NCBI GenBank assembly: GCA_023333565.1
Contig: JAJKFH010001679.1
Coordinates: forward strand, 620,001 to 684,000
From: Puffinus mauretanicus
Taxonomy: Eukaryota > Chordata > Aves > Procellariiformes > Procellariidae
Length of the DNA stretch: 64,000 nt
Direction: 5' to 3'
Part shown: one piece after another, positions 13,052 through 25,300 of the stretch
Position numbering within the stretch: position 1 is the first letter of the stretch
Layout of the letters: the number at the start of each line of letters is the position of its first letter
Notes under the pieces: model-generated
Seen by the model: the letters and a program-made list of their open reading frames with translations, nothing else
What the model was told of the DNA's origin: nothing
Databases searched by the model: none
Program-made: the position numbers and the translations under genes

Positions 13052-16000
13052 TCCTTGGCTTAGTGAACATGTGCCAAGTGAACTATGTTTTATTTTAAAC
13101 AAACATGCTAAAGCCATTGCTTGATACCTTCTTAGGTGAATGCAAACAAGGAATGTAAGCTTTTCCTGTTGTGAAAAAAATACATTCTCCATTTTAGCCA
13201 TATGTCTATGAAGAAATGGCCTTTTTTATGTTCTCTTATCATAGATTTCATAAGCAGTTCAATAATAACCAGGATTTCTGTTTGCTTGCTTTCTTTTATC
13301 TTATTTTCTTTTTGCATTTGTATTCCTATTTGTCTTCCTACAAGGATAAGGTAGGAAATAACATATTTCTTTTTACAGTAAAAAGATTTTGTGCTATTGT
13401 AAAAGTATCTTCACAGGAACTCATCGAACACTTTAATCATATGGCTCCCTGAAAGACTGATCTGATTTATTCAGAGGGTGGATTTATTATCTGGTCATAT
13501 TGAGCAATGTATCTTAATAGTGAAAGAATAAGAGAATTTATAGCCTAAGTGCCTTCTGTTATAGGAAGATGAAGGACACAAAATATCAAAAATATTTCTG
13601 GTTCCTGGAATATCAATCAACAGCTGTTCCCAAACACGCCATCTTAAGATGCCATGGGACATTTGCTTGAGAGTGAAACTACCTTAGGGCTAGACATTCC
13701 TGTGAAAACCTGGTTTTGCAGGAGCGTAAAGGACCTCCTGAGGGAATGGTTTTCTTCTTGCTATAACAAGCACCACATCAGAAGAAGCATAGAGGATAGC
13801 AGAATTCCCACGTGGGAAGGGTGGAAAAAAATCAAGACAATGCAGATGTGCTAAAATTAGTACAACCTGTATGGGGAAACAGAAGGTCTGATCTGGGCTT
13901 TTTACCGGCATAAAGGATGAGGTCACTGCACGATAGCTCACTGCTCTATATCAGCTATCACTGCCTCACACCATTTTTTTTCTCTCCCTTCTGAAGGCAG
14001 CCCTTGGTTTAGTAAACGTTTGTAGAACAGGTGGGTTAAAGATTGGTAGAGTCTCGATTCTCTCATCTTCTGTGTTAGCATGTTATGCAGGCAGGAGCCC
14101 AGGAGCAAGCTGCCATCTCAGGGTGGAGCGTTACCCACCTCCACTCCAGCAGAAGCTATTAGCAGTATGTGCTTTGTCTTCTCAAGTAAACGTACAGTTC
14201 ACCTCAGCTGGGGCTGCCATCTAGACAAATGAAGGTGTTTATCCACAACGAGTTTTCATCGTAGCTGAGGATTGTTTACTAACTACTGACTAAGACTGTT
14301 CAGAATGGGAATCCTTCATGGTCTTCACTGTAAACGTTGTAAGTTAGAAACGATATTGCCTCCTACGAATGCTGGCGAGGGGTTCCTTCATTTTTTCAGA
14401 TGTTTCATCTATGGCTACATTTCATCCACAACATCTAATCCTGCTGGCATCAGAAACAGCATTTTCATGATTGTTTTACCTTTCTCTCTCATTCCACCTA
14501 TCATCCCTCTTTGCTTTGGCTTGTTCTCTCTGAATAGCTTTGTCCCCTCAGGAAGGCACATACCCTCACAGCCTGGATATTAGTTCATGTTATATCCTCC
14601 TAATATCAAGTTGCCTCACAACAACCTCAACATCAGTTTCTTTGGCAGAAAACAGAAAGTGTATATAGCATGCTTAATCTTCCACAAGAAAACTGATAGT
14701 ACAGGGAGGAACTAAAGCCAGGACTCCTGGGTGCTGCGCACTTTGGTACTTCTGAAGAGTGGCCCAGTCTTCATCCTTAAATATCGACTCACTGGAGTGT
14801 GCTTAACCAACCATGGGGGTAAGCAACTGCAGACAGAAAGAAAGCTAAGCAGTGCCAAGCTAGATGCCAAGATACCATTATGGTGATAGGAGAACCTGAA
14901 AGCTCAGAATCAAAACCCTTCGCTTTTGTAAGATTTAGGAGTTCAATGCCAAGAAGCATTGTATTGCCTGTGGAGTCTATTTTCACTTGTATTTACTCTG
15001 TGGTACTCAGTAGGGATGGTGCTCTCCTTACAGCTGGTACGAGAATTAACCATATTATTCTAAACCAACCTAAAATTGCTTTTTATCCTCATATTTCTCC
15101 TGAGTGTGACCAAAATAGACCTTTAGGAGACCAAAACTCTTCTGACGTCTGAGAGGTAAGGTACAAAAAGAAGAAAAGACTGCTCCTGATGTAAGGAATA
15201 AGTAAGAAATAAGCATAGAAAATGCAAATGCTGTATAAGTTAGGGTCCTCAGCCCAACTTAAAGCAATAGGAATCAAAGAAAATAGCCATTACCAAGTAG
15301 TGATGGCAAGAATGAATTTTTCACTTGACTGGCTAGAACAGGACACAAAGCAAGACCAGGCTGGCTTAGCTGACCAAAAAAAATCAGAAATTAATGTTAA
15401 GATTTGAATCAAGTCTGCCTAGAAATGGTCATAAACAAAACATATCTATTTACCATGTGATAACTTAGCTTCATACTGGTAATTAGATTTTATAAGATGG
15501 GTCTGTCCTGAACCAGGGCTCCTCTGAAATTGAGCTTCTGTCCTACTTTGCAGCTCCTTCTCAGTTAAGAACTTCTTGACAATAGTGGTAATGAAACATT
15601 TGTTTCCTTACAGTTTAAAAGCTTGAGTAAGACTTAGCCCTAAAGTGCTGCAATCTATTAGAATTTCTGAACATCTTAAAACTTATAAGGCTATTTCCAG
15701 GACTCATGCTTTTTCTCATGAAATATTTATATGACATTATTTTGAATTGCTTATTTTATTCTATATTCATATTTTCAGTAAAGAGATTTTGAAACTTTTG
15801 GACATTTTCTTTTCTGAAACTGATTTCTTGATACTTTTTGCTCCCACTTCATGCCTAGGTTCAACACTGATCTCAATTCCCAAACTTGCAAAAGGCCTTT
15901 CTTAAAGTGTGATGGGTGGGGTGGAGTGGGATGGAGAAAGGTTTTATGGAAATAGCTGCCTTTCCTAAGTATGAAAGGGAAGAGTTGGTCTGGAAACCAC

Positions 16001-16756
16001 CTCCACCCCCCCATCTGGCTTGGTACTATATAAGTGCTTTCTCCACAGTAGTATCACTAAACTTTAAAATACAAGAAGAGATTCACATTGCACTCTATTT
16101 CCTCCGTGGGCATTCCCTGGGAGGACTTTCTTCATCAGTGTCTTCCACCTCTTTACATTCTCCATATGTGCCTGATTTGGAAGTTCACATCAGGTTCTCC
16201 CTAGACCTATTCTATTCCGCAAAATGTCATCTGAAATTTGGCGATAAGTAGCTTACAGAACTGACATTCTCTTCTTTAGTTCAATAAGATTTCGCTCTTT
16301 GCAATCCTGTAAAGCAAAAAATGGTTAATAATTTGGAGCCAGTTCAGTGAAAAACTGCTAGCTTTACCTCAGAGTGATTTGAAGTGATCTATTCCAATAC
16401 TGGACAAATCTGGTTAATCTAGAAAAGAAAGACTGAGGGCAAGAGGACACAATAACAGTATTTCAGTACAGAAAGATTGTTACAGAGAAGAAGGCAATCA
16501 ATGATTATCCATACCCACTTTGAAAGGATAAAAAGAAAGCTTAATTTGCAGAGAAACACATTTGGGTGGGATACTTGCAAAATCTGCCAAAGCTGTCAAA
16601 CTGATGAGTCACTGAAACAGGGACATTGTAAAATCTCTCAGGGGATGATCTAGGGCTTTCATGAAAGAATTCAATAATCTTTCAAGGGGTTGCCTGGCCC
16701 TGCTTAAATGTGGTTAGTCGTTATATTATGACAGGGGCTGGGAAACAGCACTTTTG

Positions 16757-16935
16757 TGTATACGTATATACATATATTATACATATATACATATATTATA
16801 CACTAATACTATATATATATGTACACTAATATGCACTGATGTACTGTATATACACACTAGTAATAAACTAATGTACACTGATACTCTACTAATATACATT
16901 AATAATATACATTATTAATAAATATGTGCATGTAT
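16757..16935. repeat. Decayed AT-rich tandem array
   Basis: Alternating purine-pyrimidine AT-rich sequence. It starts with tatata/catata blocks and passes into diverged copies of a roughly 11-bp unit resembling tacactaatac or tacactgatac. Copies differ at several positions, so the array is old. It lies in intron 1. Confidence 0.75.
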
Positions 16936-17829
16936 ATAATTATGTCACTTCAACTTGTCTTAAATGTTTACTCTTCCTGAGTGTTCCTGAGACACAGACA
17001 AAGCTCATTAGAAATGCTGAATATGTTCTCCAGTCTTCCTAGTAGAGAGGGCCAGTTTGAATAGCTTTATTTAAATTAATTTGCATTCTTCCTTACCTAA
17101 ATCAGTCAGTCAAGAGACATGCTACCCCTGAGTCCTGGATGCACAATCTGCAAATGCCAGCTCAGGGAGCTCATGCACCTTCCTCCAGAGGCAGAGCACA
17201 TGGCTGGACCTATTGCACATGAGCAGAAGAGTCAACCCTTCTCAGAACTGTATAACACATCTGCATGTGGAAAGAGCTAAGGGACTCAAAGTACAAGTAT
17301 AATTAAAGAATTGATTTTCATAATTGTGGTCTAGCACCAGAGATGTGTGTGTGTGCTCACACAGTAGACTTACGTCGCCAGTTCTCTGTGTAATCCAGCA
17401 GCTTCTTGCCTAGTCATCTGTATAGATGAAATAACAGACTGGTTGGACACAATGGACTAACTTGAAACCACCCTGAAAGCAGGAGATTGGCTGAACCTTC
17501 ACAATTAAACATTGACAGACTCTTACAGGATCTGGGAAGTTTGGGCAGGTCTAGAAATTCACGGATGTAACTCCTGCTTTGTCTAGTCCCATTTACATGT
17601 TTAAGTGTGTTAATTAGTACTCTGGGTGGAGTGTCCCATCCAGGACCTTTTCTAGGTGATTCCTGCTACTGAAGTGATTAAATTGTGCATAGATAAGACT
17701 TTTGTAAATACCTAATAGAAACTGTCCGTGCAGAAATGGTCTATGGAACTAGTCTTTTGTAGGTAGTTTAGATACTTAAGAAATGCTTAGTATGTGGTTA
17801 AAATATACCAATAGTGATGAATTATGCAG

Positions 17830-18075
17830 GGCTGGGGTTGTCACACGGGATCATGGGCCATCCAGGTTATAAGAACTGAGCAGAACAGTCATGAGAGGAA
17901 TCTCTGCTGACCTAGCTGAAGACACTGACATGAGGGCCCTTGCAATGGAGACTCCCTCCACCACCAGCAACCAACTGTCTGTTCTGGGAGATTTGAGACT
18001 GTATGCGAGCACCACCCTATGCAAACATCCCAATAAATTAGTTTCTTCTTTCTTGACAGGCCCTCTGCCATGAAT
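17830..18075. other. GC-richer, stop-poor patch with AATAAA, possible old LTR or retrocopy
   Basis: About 1.2 kb before exon 2, the base composition rises and long open stretches appear on both strands. Near the right edge is a cccaataaattag signal at about 18028, followed by a pyrimidine tract and cttgacag. The patch could be a degraded LTR, with tgtcacacgg near 17839 as a possible left end, or the 3' end of a retrocopy. No target-site duplication was found and the encoded peptides match nothing I know. I cannot decide between these and chance. Confidence 0.25.
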
Positions 18076-19256
18076 GTCCATACAACGAATGAGTGAAAGC
18101 CTATATGCTCCCTTAGGGCCTAAAAGATGTCCAGGAGCAGACTGTCATCTGCAGAAAAACCCATTCTCCCCACTCCCACATGCCTTTGGGTGTGGGAGAA
18201 GGCTATATATTCCATGAACTGTTCCAGTAGCTTCTGTTGTACAGTCCTTACTGTATGATGTGAACAGATGTGAATCCATTATGGGAGAGGGAGGTCGTAC
18301 AAGGCCTTTGGGAAAAAGAACGGTCAGCTCTGGGTCAGCAGAACAGCTCAGCCCACCATCTGTCCTGGGGGGATCTTCAAAAAAGAGGTGAAGTGGGCCA
18401 CAAGCCAAATGAGTCATCCTGGAAACCTGCTTCACTGGCACATATCAATGCTTATTTCTGAGATTATATAGAGAGTTTTCAAGGAACTTTGAAACTCAGT
18501 CCCATTTGTCAAAATGATGTAAGCACTTCCTTGCCACAGACTGTTGACAAGACTCTGAGATTCCCAAGTCTAAAACTTAGTTGCTGTTAACTATTGTAAC
18601 CCTGTTAACATACAGACTAATCTATGGCTAAATCTTTCCCATAAAACATTTCTTAGGTGTGCATTAGTTTATATTATCCCTGTCTTTAATCTCTGACAAT
18701 ACAACTAAGCTTTGTCTAAATGCTGTCCTTTTCACTAAATGAAGAAGAGTCAGGTTCCTCTGCATATTTTTTTGCCTTATTTATTCTCCAGCTTTATTAT
18801 TAATTGTACAGTTTATGAATGCTAAATACAGTCTGTAAGTTCTGATAAATAAGCAACAATAAAAATCTGATCCTACTTGATGCTGAGGACTTTCAAATTC
18901 CTCTGGCCTATATGTGTTAATCAAGCTACCACTGCCTGAAATGCAGTGCTTGGTATGTTCGTAAGTGATGTTTAGTGAGAAGCTTGTAATGGGGGTAATA
19001 AGTAGGATGGATCTTTAAATAATCAACAAGTAAGCTTAAAACATTAGAGGGAAGAATGTCCAGGAAGGGGAAAGAAGGGTCCATATTCTGCGCTCAGGCT
19101 GGCAATGTGAATTATCACAAATGGTCTGAGCTAGAATTTTTAGAGGGGAGGGTCACATCTTAAATTGCCGCTTATCCAGCTCTTTAAATAGGGCAGAGCT
19201 CAATCAGTTTCCTGTGAAGTACTGACACTGACACTTTGGTTTCCTCTTTGTTTTAG

Positions 19257-19387
19257 GAACGGCTGGTGCTCTCTGTCTTACCACGGTTTGTAGTTCTGGA
19301 AATGATAAATGATATGACCAACGTAGAAGATGAACATTTGCAACACCAGTTTCATAAGATCTACATTCATCGTTATGAGAATGTCAG
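19257..19387 (+). CDS. ADCY8: ADCY8 exon 2: lead-in helix and start of C1a
   Basis: This 131-nt exon has 43 full codons plus AG (phase 0 in, phase 2 out). It begins [20 protein letters not shown] and ends [11 protein letters not shown]. The ERLVLSVLP segment is the conserved signalling helix that couples the first membrane cluster to the C1 cyclase domain; HRYENV is the strand just before the catalytic FADVKGF motif. The acceptor is ctttgttttag and the donor is ag|gtgggt. Reading through the donor reaches a stop within about 11 codons. The gene identity is very secure; the exon number is inferred from the mammalian structure. Confidence 0.96.
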
Positions 19388-22300
19388 GTGGGTGGAGGAA
19401 CCTCTCTTTAAAGTTTAAGGTCTCAGATGCTGCTAAGTCTCTTGTTTGAGAGTTTCCCTTTTGTCACTGTATTCATTCATGAATTAGAAAATTAGTGTAC
19501 CCTTGTTTAATCCCTGAACAGATAAGCACTTTGGTGCCTTCTTTTACTCATCAAGATGGCTGGATGCCTTTGCCATGGCAAGACCCGTTTGAACTGAACA
19601 CTGGGCCTGGACCATTTGTGGATTTTTCACTTTAATTAAGTGGGCAGGGTTGTGCAGAAAGGGGAGCCCTGCCTGCATGTGGACACATATTCTGCCACAA
19701 CCTTCTGGTTGACCCCACATGCTGAGAAATGAGATAGAGACTTGTAAGATGCTCTCAAAGATGTAGACATGTCATGTGGCTCCTCTGTTCAGTAGCCATT
19801 TTAATTCAATCATTCTTATTATCATTTTCCTAATTCCATTTCCCTTTTTTATTCCCCTCTCTAAATTTTGCCTCTCCTGAAATTAGTTAGTGAGGAGATG
19901 ATAGTTATCCTATGAGCTGCCACTCAAGGTAATAAGTCCTAATTGTACATTTACACCAGAATGATCAGCTTCCACTCCATGATGTTACAGAATGTCTGAT
20001 TTTATTGTGGTTCCCGACCATCAGAATATTTAGCTAAGCCAATAACATTTTCCATAAGTTTGTCCCAAACCACAAGGGCAAACGATTGAGTGGCCATCAC
20101 TGAAGGAAGTGAAAAATAAGCATCCTTGGATATGATGGGAGATGGTTTGCTGGGAAAGCATGTACTTTGCCTTTTGATGAAACCCAAATATAACTTTGTC
20201 TGGACAAGTTCAACAAACATAATTTGAACTTCTGCAAAAGAGTAAATTGATTATCTGCTTCTTCTGTGGCCTTGCAGTAGCTCAGACATATTATTTTATT
20301 AAATCTGGTGGAAAGTATCAAGGACCCTTACAAAAGGTTTGAATTGTACTAAATTAAAATGTCTTCCATTACCCTTTTTCATTCTCACATGTTGCTGTGG
20401 AAGAATCAAAGTAGGGAGAAGGTGGCCCTCCTGTTTGAATGGAAAAGAGTTGTAGTCAGGGTGAAAAGTCGAAACAAAATTTATGCTTGAAAGAAATTTA
20501 AAATTAAGTTTCTATGTGCTTTAGAGCACAGGTACTGGTTGGTTCATATGCATGCTGCCAGGGACCAGATCTTTTCAAAACTGTGTTTCACCTTATTTTT
20601 TCCTAAATGTTGAGGACTGAACACTACCTAAACCAATGCTATATGAATCCCTAAAATTAGTATCTAGTTAGAGTTTTTGTTGTTTTGATAATGAAAACTG
20701 TAGAAATTAGTTGTCTGAAAATCTTATTTTTATCAATTTAGGCTATTATTAATATTCATTCCTCTTCGGGTAGTTTGGTACTTTACCTTTTAATTTTGTT
20801 TTTTCTCACTGGTAAAAATCTTGCCCAGTTTGTTAGCCTCTTACTTAATCCTCACCCAAACCCTTACCAGCCCGTACATTTGAAGATGAGCTGAATTATC
20901 ATTAGTCATATTTTATTGTCCACCTGACCATTACTATAGTTATTATTGGTTACATTAGTGATTCTCAGACACTGTCAAATCATGATCTTGTTCAACACAA
21001 ATGAAAGATCTCCAGCTACTCAGTTGACTTTGAAGTGCTGATGAGGTTCATTTGGGTTATTTCCAGTCTGGGCCAGCATAATATGTGTCTTATTGAACAT
21101 TACTACTTTTTAAAGTAGACAATACTTTCCTTTCTTCAGCTGCTAAGTACTGAGCTATTACATGCTTTGGTCTGGGTGATAGCTTGCACACCACAGACTT
21201 TGTGTGTGTGTGGGGGTGCGTGTGCGTGTGTCTGTGTGTGTTTCTCTATATTCACGTGCGCTCATTGTAGGCATAACGAACAGCCAAAGTTGCATGGCTA
21301 GATAATTCACTGGCTGCTGAAATATAGGTTAGAGCTCTGCTTGCAACTAGTTGACTAAGATCCTACCATAACGTCAGGCACCCAATCTGATGCACCTAAA
21401 CTGAAAGTATGATCACACCGGGCTCCCTGTGAAGTCAATGGAAAGGACAAGGACTCATACAAATAAAGATTCATACCTAAAATAGAGGGTACTATACTTC
21501 TAACTCAGGTACTTCTGTCAAGTCCCTAAAATTAGATGCAATAAATCTGGCCTGAACCTGGTATATATCAAGACTGTCATGAGTCTGTCTGTTGCCTTAG
21601 AATTTGAGTCTTGTATGGCACATAGATAAGTAAAGCCTGAAAATCACACTAAAATTGAAATCGCTGGAGTCAAACCCACTGTAAAAAACAGCTATATATA
21701 AATCCACCCTCAAAGAACACTGTCAGATACTAACACACAGCTGGGTGCCAAGTCTAACTGTTTATACAGTCCTCTATATTATGGGTGCACTATGCCTCAG
21801 TCTTCTCACTGATAAATGGGAACAACTGTGCTTATTAAGGCTTAACTATATCTTCCTGAACGATTTGAAAATCCAAAATTGCATAACACACATTTTTGGC
21901 AAAACTCTTTCTCATACTTGGTAGTATTTTTTTAGTCCCTTCAATATTTATAGTCTGTACTCCAGAATCTCCAAAAGTCTAGAGCAAAGGTAGCATGACT
22001 TTAAAATGATCCTTCACTAGTAAATTACTAGATGGTAACTTAGGACATTCAGTTATCAAAGGAAATAGACTGCAATATTAATATCTTTTCTTTTTTTAGT
22101 ATTCTTTTTGCAGATGTTAAAGGATTCACCAACCTCTCCACAACTCTGTCAGCGCAGGAGTTGGTCCGAATGCTGAATGAACTCTTTGCCAGATTTGATC
22201 GACTAGCACATGTGAGTTAAACACAGTTTATTTGCAAAAGGATATGAAATCAACGCTGTATTTAGGAGCTTTGGGAAATACCCTCTGATCACTTTAAACA

Positions 22301-25300
22301 ATATTGATTCAGATTTTCCCCATTGGAATTTTATACAGCCATTAACGTTGGAAGACACTGACAAGTTTTATCAAAAGCAATGAGTTCTGACAGCAAGTGA
22401 AAGCTCAGATAGTCATCAGAACTTTGTGCTTCTGTAGTGCTAGACCAAGAATGATATGAAAGCAGATCACCAACCACGGTTTCTAAGGAAGTTTTATAGT
22501 GGAAGTTTTACATATATATGGAAAATGAATTTTTTTAAGACCATAACTTTGTTTTGACTTTTCTTCTAAGAACTGAGGAAGGTTAAAAGACCTGTTCATT
22601 TAAAGGTTATATAATCAGCCACCACAGTCATTGCAATGGTTAGTTACTATCAGGTTTTACAATCTTTAGGTTGTATTCTGTCTAACTCAACAATGAAATT
22701 AAACACAGTAGAGGAATTTATTACTTTAGGCAAATTAGTTGTTACTTAATTAGTACTGATTCGAAAAAAAGCAAAGCACAGAAATAGAAGCAGAATACAT
22801 GCTCAATTTTGCTAGGCTTGCATTTTCTTTTCTTTTTTATGTTTCTTTGGTCTAAGTTTCATTTCATGTGACTATCTTTAGGTGTCAACATCTGAGCTGG
22901 CTAATAAGGCTGGCAGTGTAGGCAATGATGTACGTTTAATGGAGTTTAGTTTACAAATTATCCATCCAACCAAATGCAGGCACCTACTATGGGAAAACAG
23001 GAATTACATTCTGAATATCATTGACCATGCTCTCTATTTACTGTAAAGGGAGCCTAGAGTGACTTGCTCTGACGTACACATATACATCCCTCAATGATTT
23101 TTATACCTTTCTGGTTCAGGGGTATGGGGTATTTGTTCACGTATTGCACAGGCATCAGTAAGACCCTTGGTGTCATCTCTTAGCTTGCAAATTAAAGTCA
23201 AGAAAGGCAAGACTTCTGTAATTATTCAAAGCTCTTTTGAGTCAGCTATTTTTATCTCAAATAGCAATGTGTTTTCTCATGTACAGAGTGATGCCATAAC
23301 CCATTGCCTGGACACTGGCAAATTGGTAAATGTAATCTACAATATTCGTCTTGCGAACAAAAAAATCTCATCAACTCTGATCTACATTAAAAACCAAGCA
23401 GGGTGGAAAATTTACCTCAGTCCTGTCTTTTAGAAAGCTTGTAGGAGTAATGTCTGCTTTTGTGTGGCTTGACAAAAATAGCTACCCTAACTGAAGAAAC
23501 ATACTTTAAACCAAATTAAATGTATGTATGTCACAGAAATATTTTAGGAGGAACACGTACACAATATGATTTATTGCCTTGTTTTACATTTCAATTTTCC
23601 CTAGCATTCTTGGTAGAATAGATTCTTCTTTCATGATCATTAACCATATTTTCTAATGATTCCATTCCAATGAACTATATTTAACCAATAGAGATTTTGT
23701 GTAGAAGAACTAGATGCAATAAAGGAGTTAGGAACAAGGAAGGCATTTACATTTAAAAGTGTAATCCAGAGAATCCTCTCTCACTTGCCACTTAACCCTG
23801 AAGACACTTCCCTGCTTGCTTTTAATATTTTACAGGAACTGAACATTTTGCTTCTTTAAATGCCCAGAGGTTTCCCCCTTTTTTGTGGTTTGTCATACAT
23901 CTCCTACTTCAACCTTCTAGAAATCTTTCTGTTGCAGTCCTAAACTCATAAATCTTTATGGAGAACACTGAATGTGCCCACATAGGAGTGAGTATCACAA
24001 AAATGTAGGTGAGTTTATTTTAAAGAAACAGTAATAAATATACCAGTTTCTCTAACATAGCCAAGAATTTCTTACCCAGAAATTTGCAGAGTTTGGGATG
24101 AAAGAACTTCTCTGTCTGCAAAACTTCATCATCAGGACAGTCACCTCTCAAATGAATGTCCCAGTCACTAAATTCAAGACTCTAGGCTGCTTCATGCATT
24201 TTCTTTCCTAGTCTGTGAATTTTCTTTTCTCTTCTACACATCATTGACTAGACTAACCCAGTTGTCTAGATCAATCCTCTGAAAGGTGGAAGACGCAGAG
24301 AAGAATCACTGCAGAAATTGAACAGATTTGACTACAAAGATTAGAGTGATCTAACCATGACTAATTAAAATTTATTAAAAAGAAAGGCATTTTGATTGTG
24401 TTCCTTGTTTGTGGCTTCTGAGACCTGGATGTCATGATACCTGCCTGATGTCCTGACAATAGAGAAGCCCAACAGCCCTAGAGAGAAACAGAAGCTCTTA
24501 CATGGCTTTTGGTGTTTCTGTCCAACCCAAGGAGATGAACTCTCCCTCTGCACTTTACAGGAAACCAAGACTCCTCACTCGGGGTTCTGGACTCTTATGG
24601 AAGGGCCAGCTGCCTAAAATATAAGGGCCTAAATCTTGTACTGAACTTAACCTTTGCCTTTGGAAAATTTTGGAAGTGGACACTGACTGGTCCATGACCC
24701 AGATTTTAAGGACTTGTGATTTACATAGATCTATCAACCTACCCAACAGATATTGTATGAAGTTTTCACACCTGGCAAAGGTGTATCTTTTGGAAAAATG
24801 CCCAGTCTTCATCTGAAGGTCCCATGAGATGGAGAAATACTTGTGTATCTTGGGAATTTATTCCAGTGCCCTAACCCTCTCACTGTTAATTCAGTATGGC
24901 TTGTTTCTCATTTGATTTTTTCTGACTTTGAATTACATCCATTGATACTTGCTATGACCTATTTTTACTAGACAAAAGAACCATCTTGTAGCCACTGATT
25001 TTCTCCAGGAATACATTGGTGTGTTTTAATCAAGCCACTTTTCAGGTTCCCTTTTGACAAAAGAAACAGACCAAGCTCATTGTGAGGCTTTTTCTCTGTA
25101 AGATTTATTCCTTCAAATAATTTTTGGGACTAGGTTTCTGGACCACCTCCAATTTTTTAGAATCTTTTTTAAGGCATAGGTACTAGCACTGAAAGCAGTG
25201 TTCCTGGACTAACCTCCACTGGTGTGGTGGAGGCAAATCATCACCAGTCTTCCTATTCTTTCTTTCCTTGATCACTGTCCAAAGATCACGTTTCTGAACA

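Larger units (their letters stand above)
1..19256 (+). other. ADCY8: ADCY8 intron 1, 3' part (19.3 kb)
   Basis: This stretch has no coding exon I can support. It is inferred to be the end of intron 1, because the first exon found downstream begins where mammalian exon 2 begins. It is AT-rich with many stops in every frame. It holds homopolymer runs (T17 at 144-160, T14 at 5928-5941), a small perfect palindrome near 13033, a decayed AT-rich tandem array at 16757-16935 and a stop-poor GC-richer patch at 17830-18450. I recognise no CR1 or LTR in it apart from a doubtful 50-bp CR1-like piece near 8025. Conserved enhancers may be present but cannot be judged from one sequence. Confidence 0.8.

Noticed and set aside
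17889..18081. Overlapping open frames on both strands before exon 2
   Set aside because: No family resemblance; the openness comes from local GC-richer sequence. The patch is kept only as an unexplained segment.
23167..23433. 88-codon open frame with a [12 protein letters not shown] stretch faintly like a LINE reverse transcriptase
   Set aside because: The similarity covers about a dozen residues and does not continue; flanks show no CR1 landmarks.
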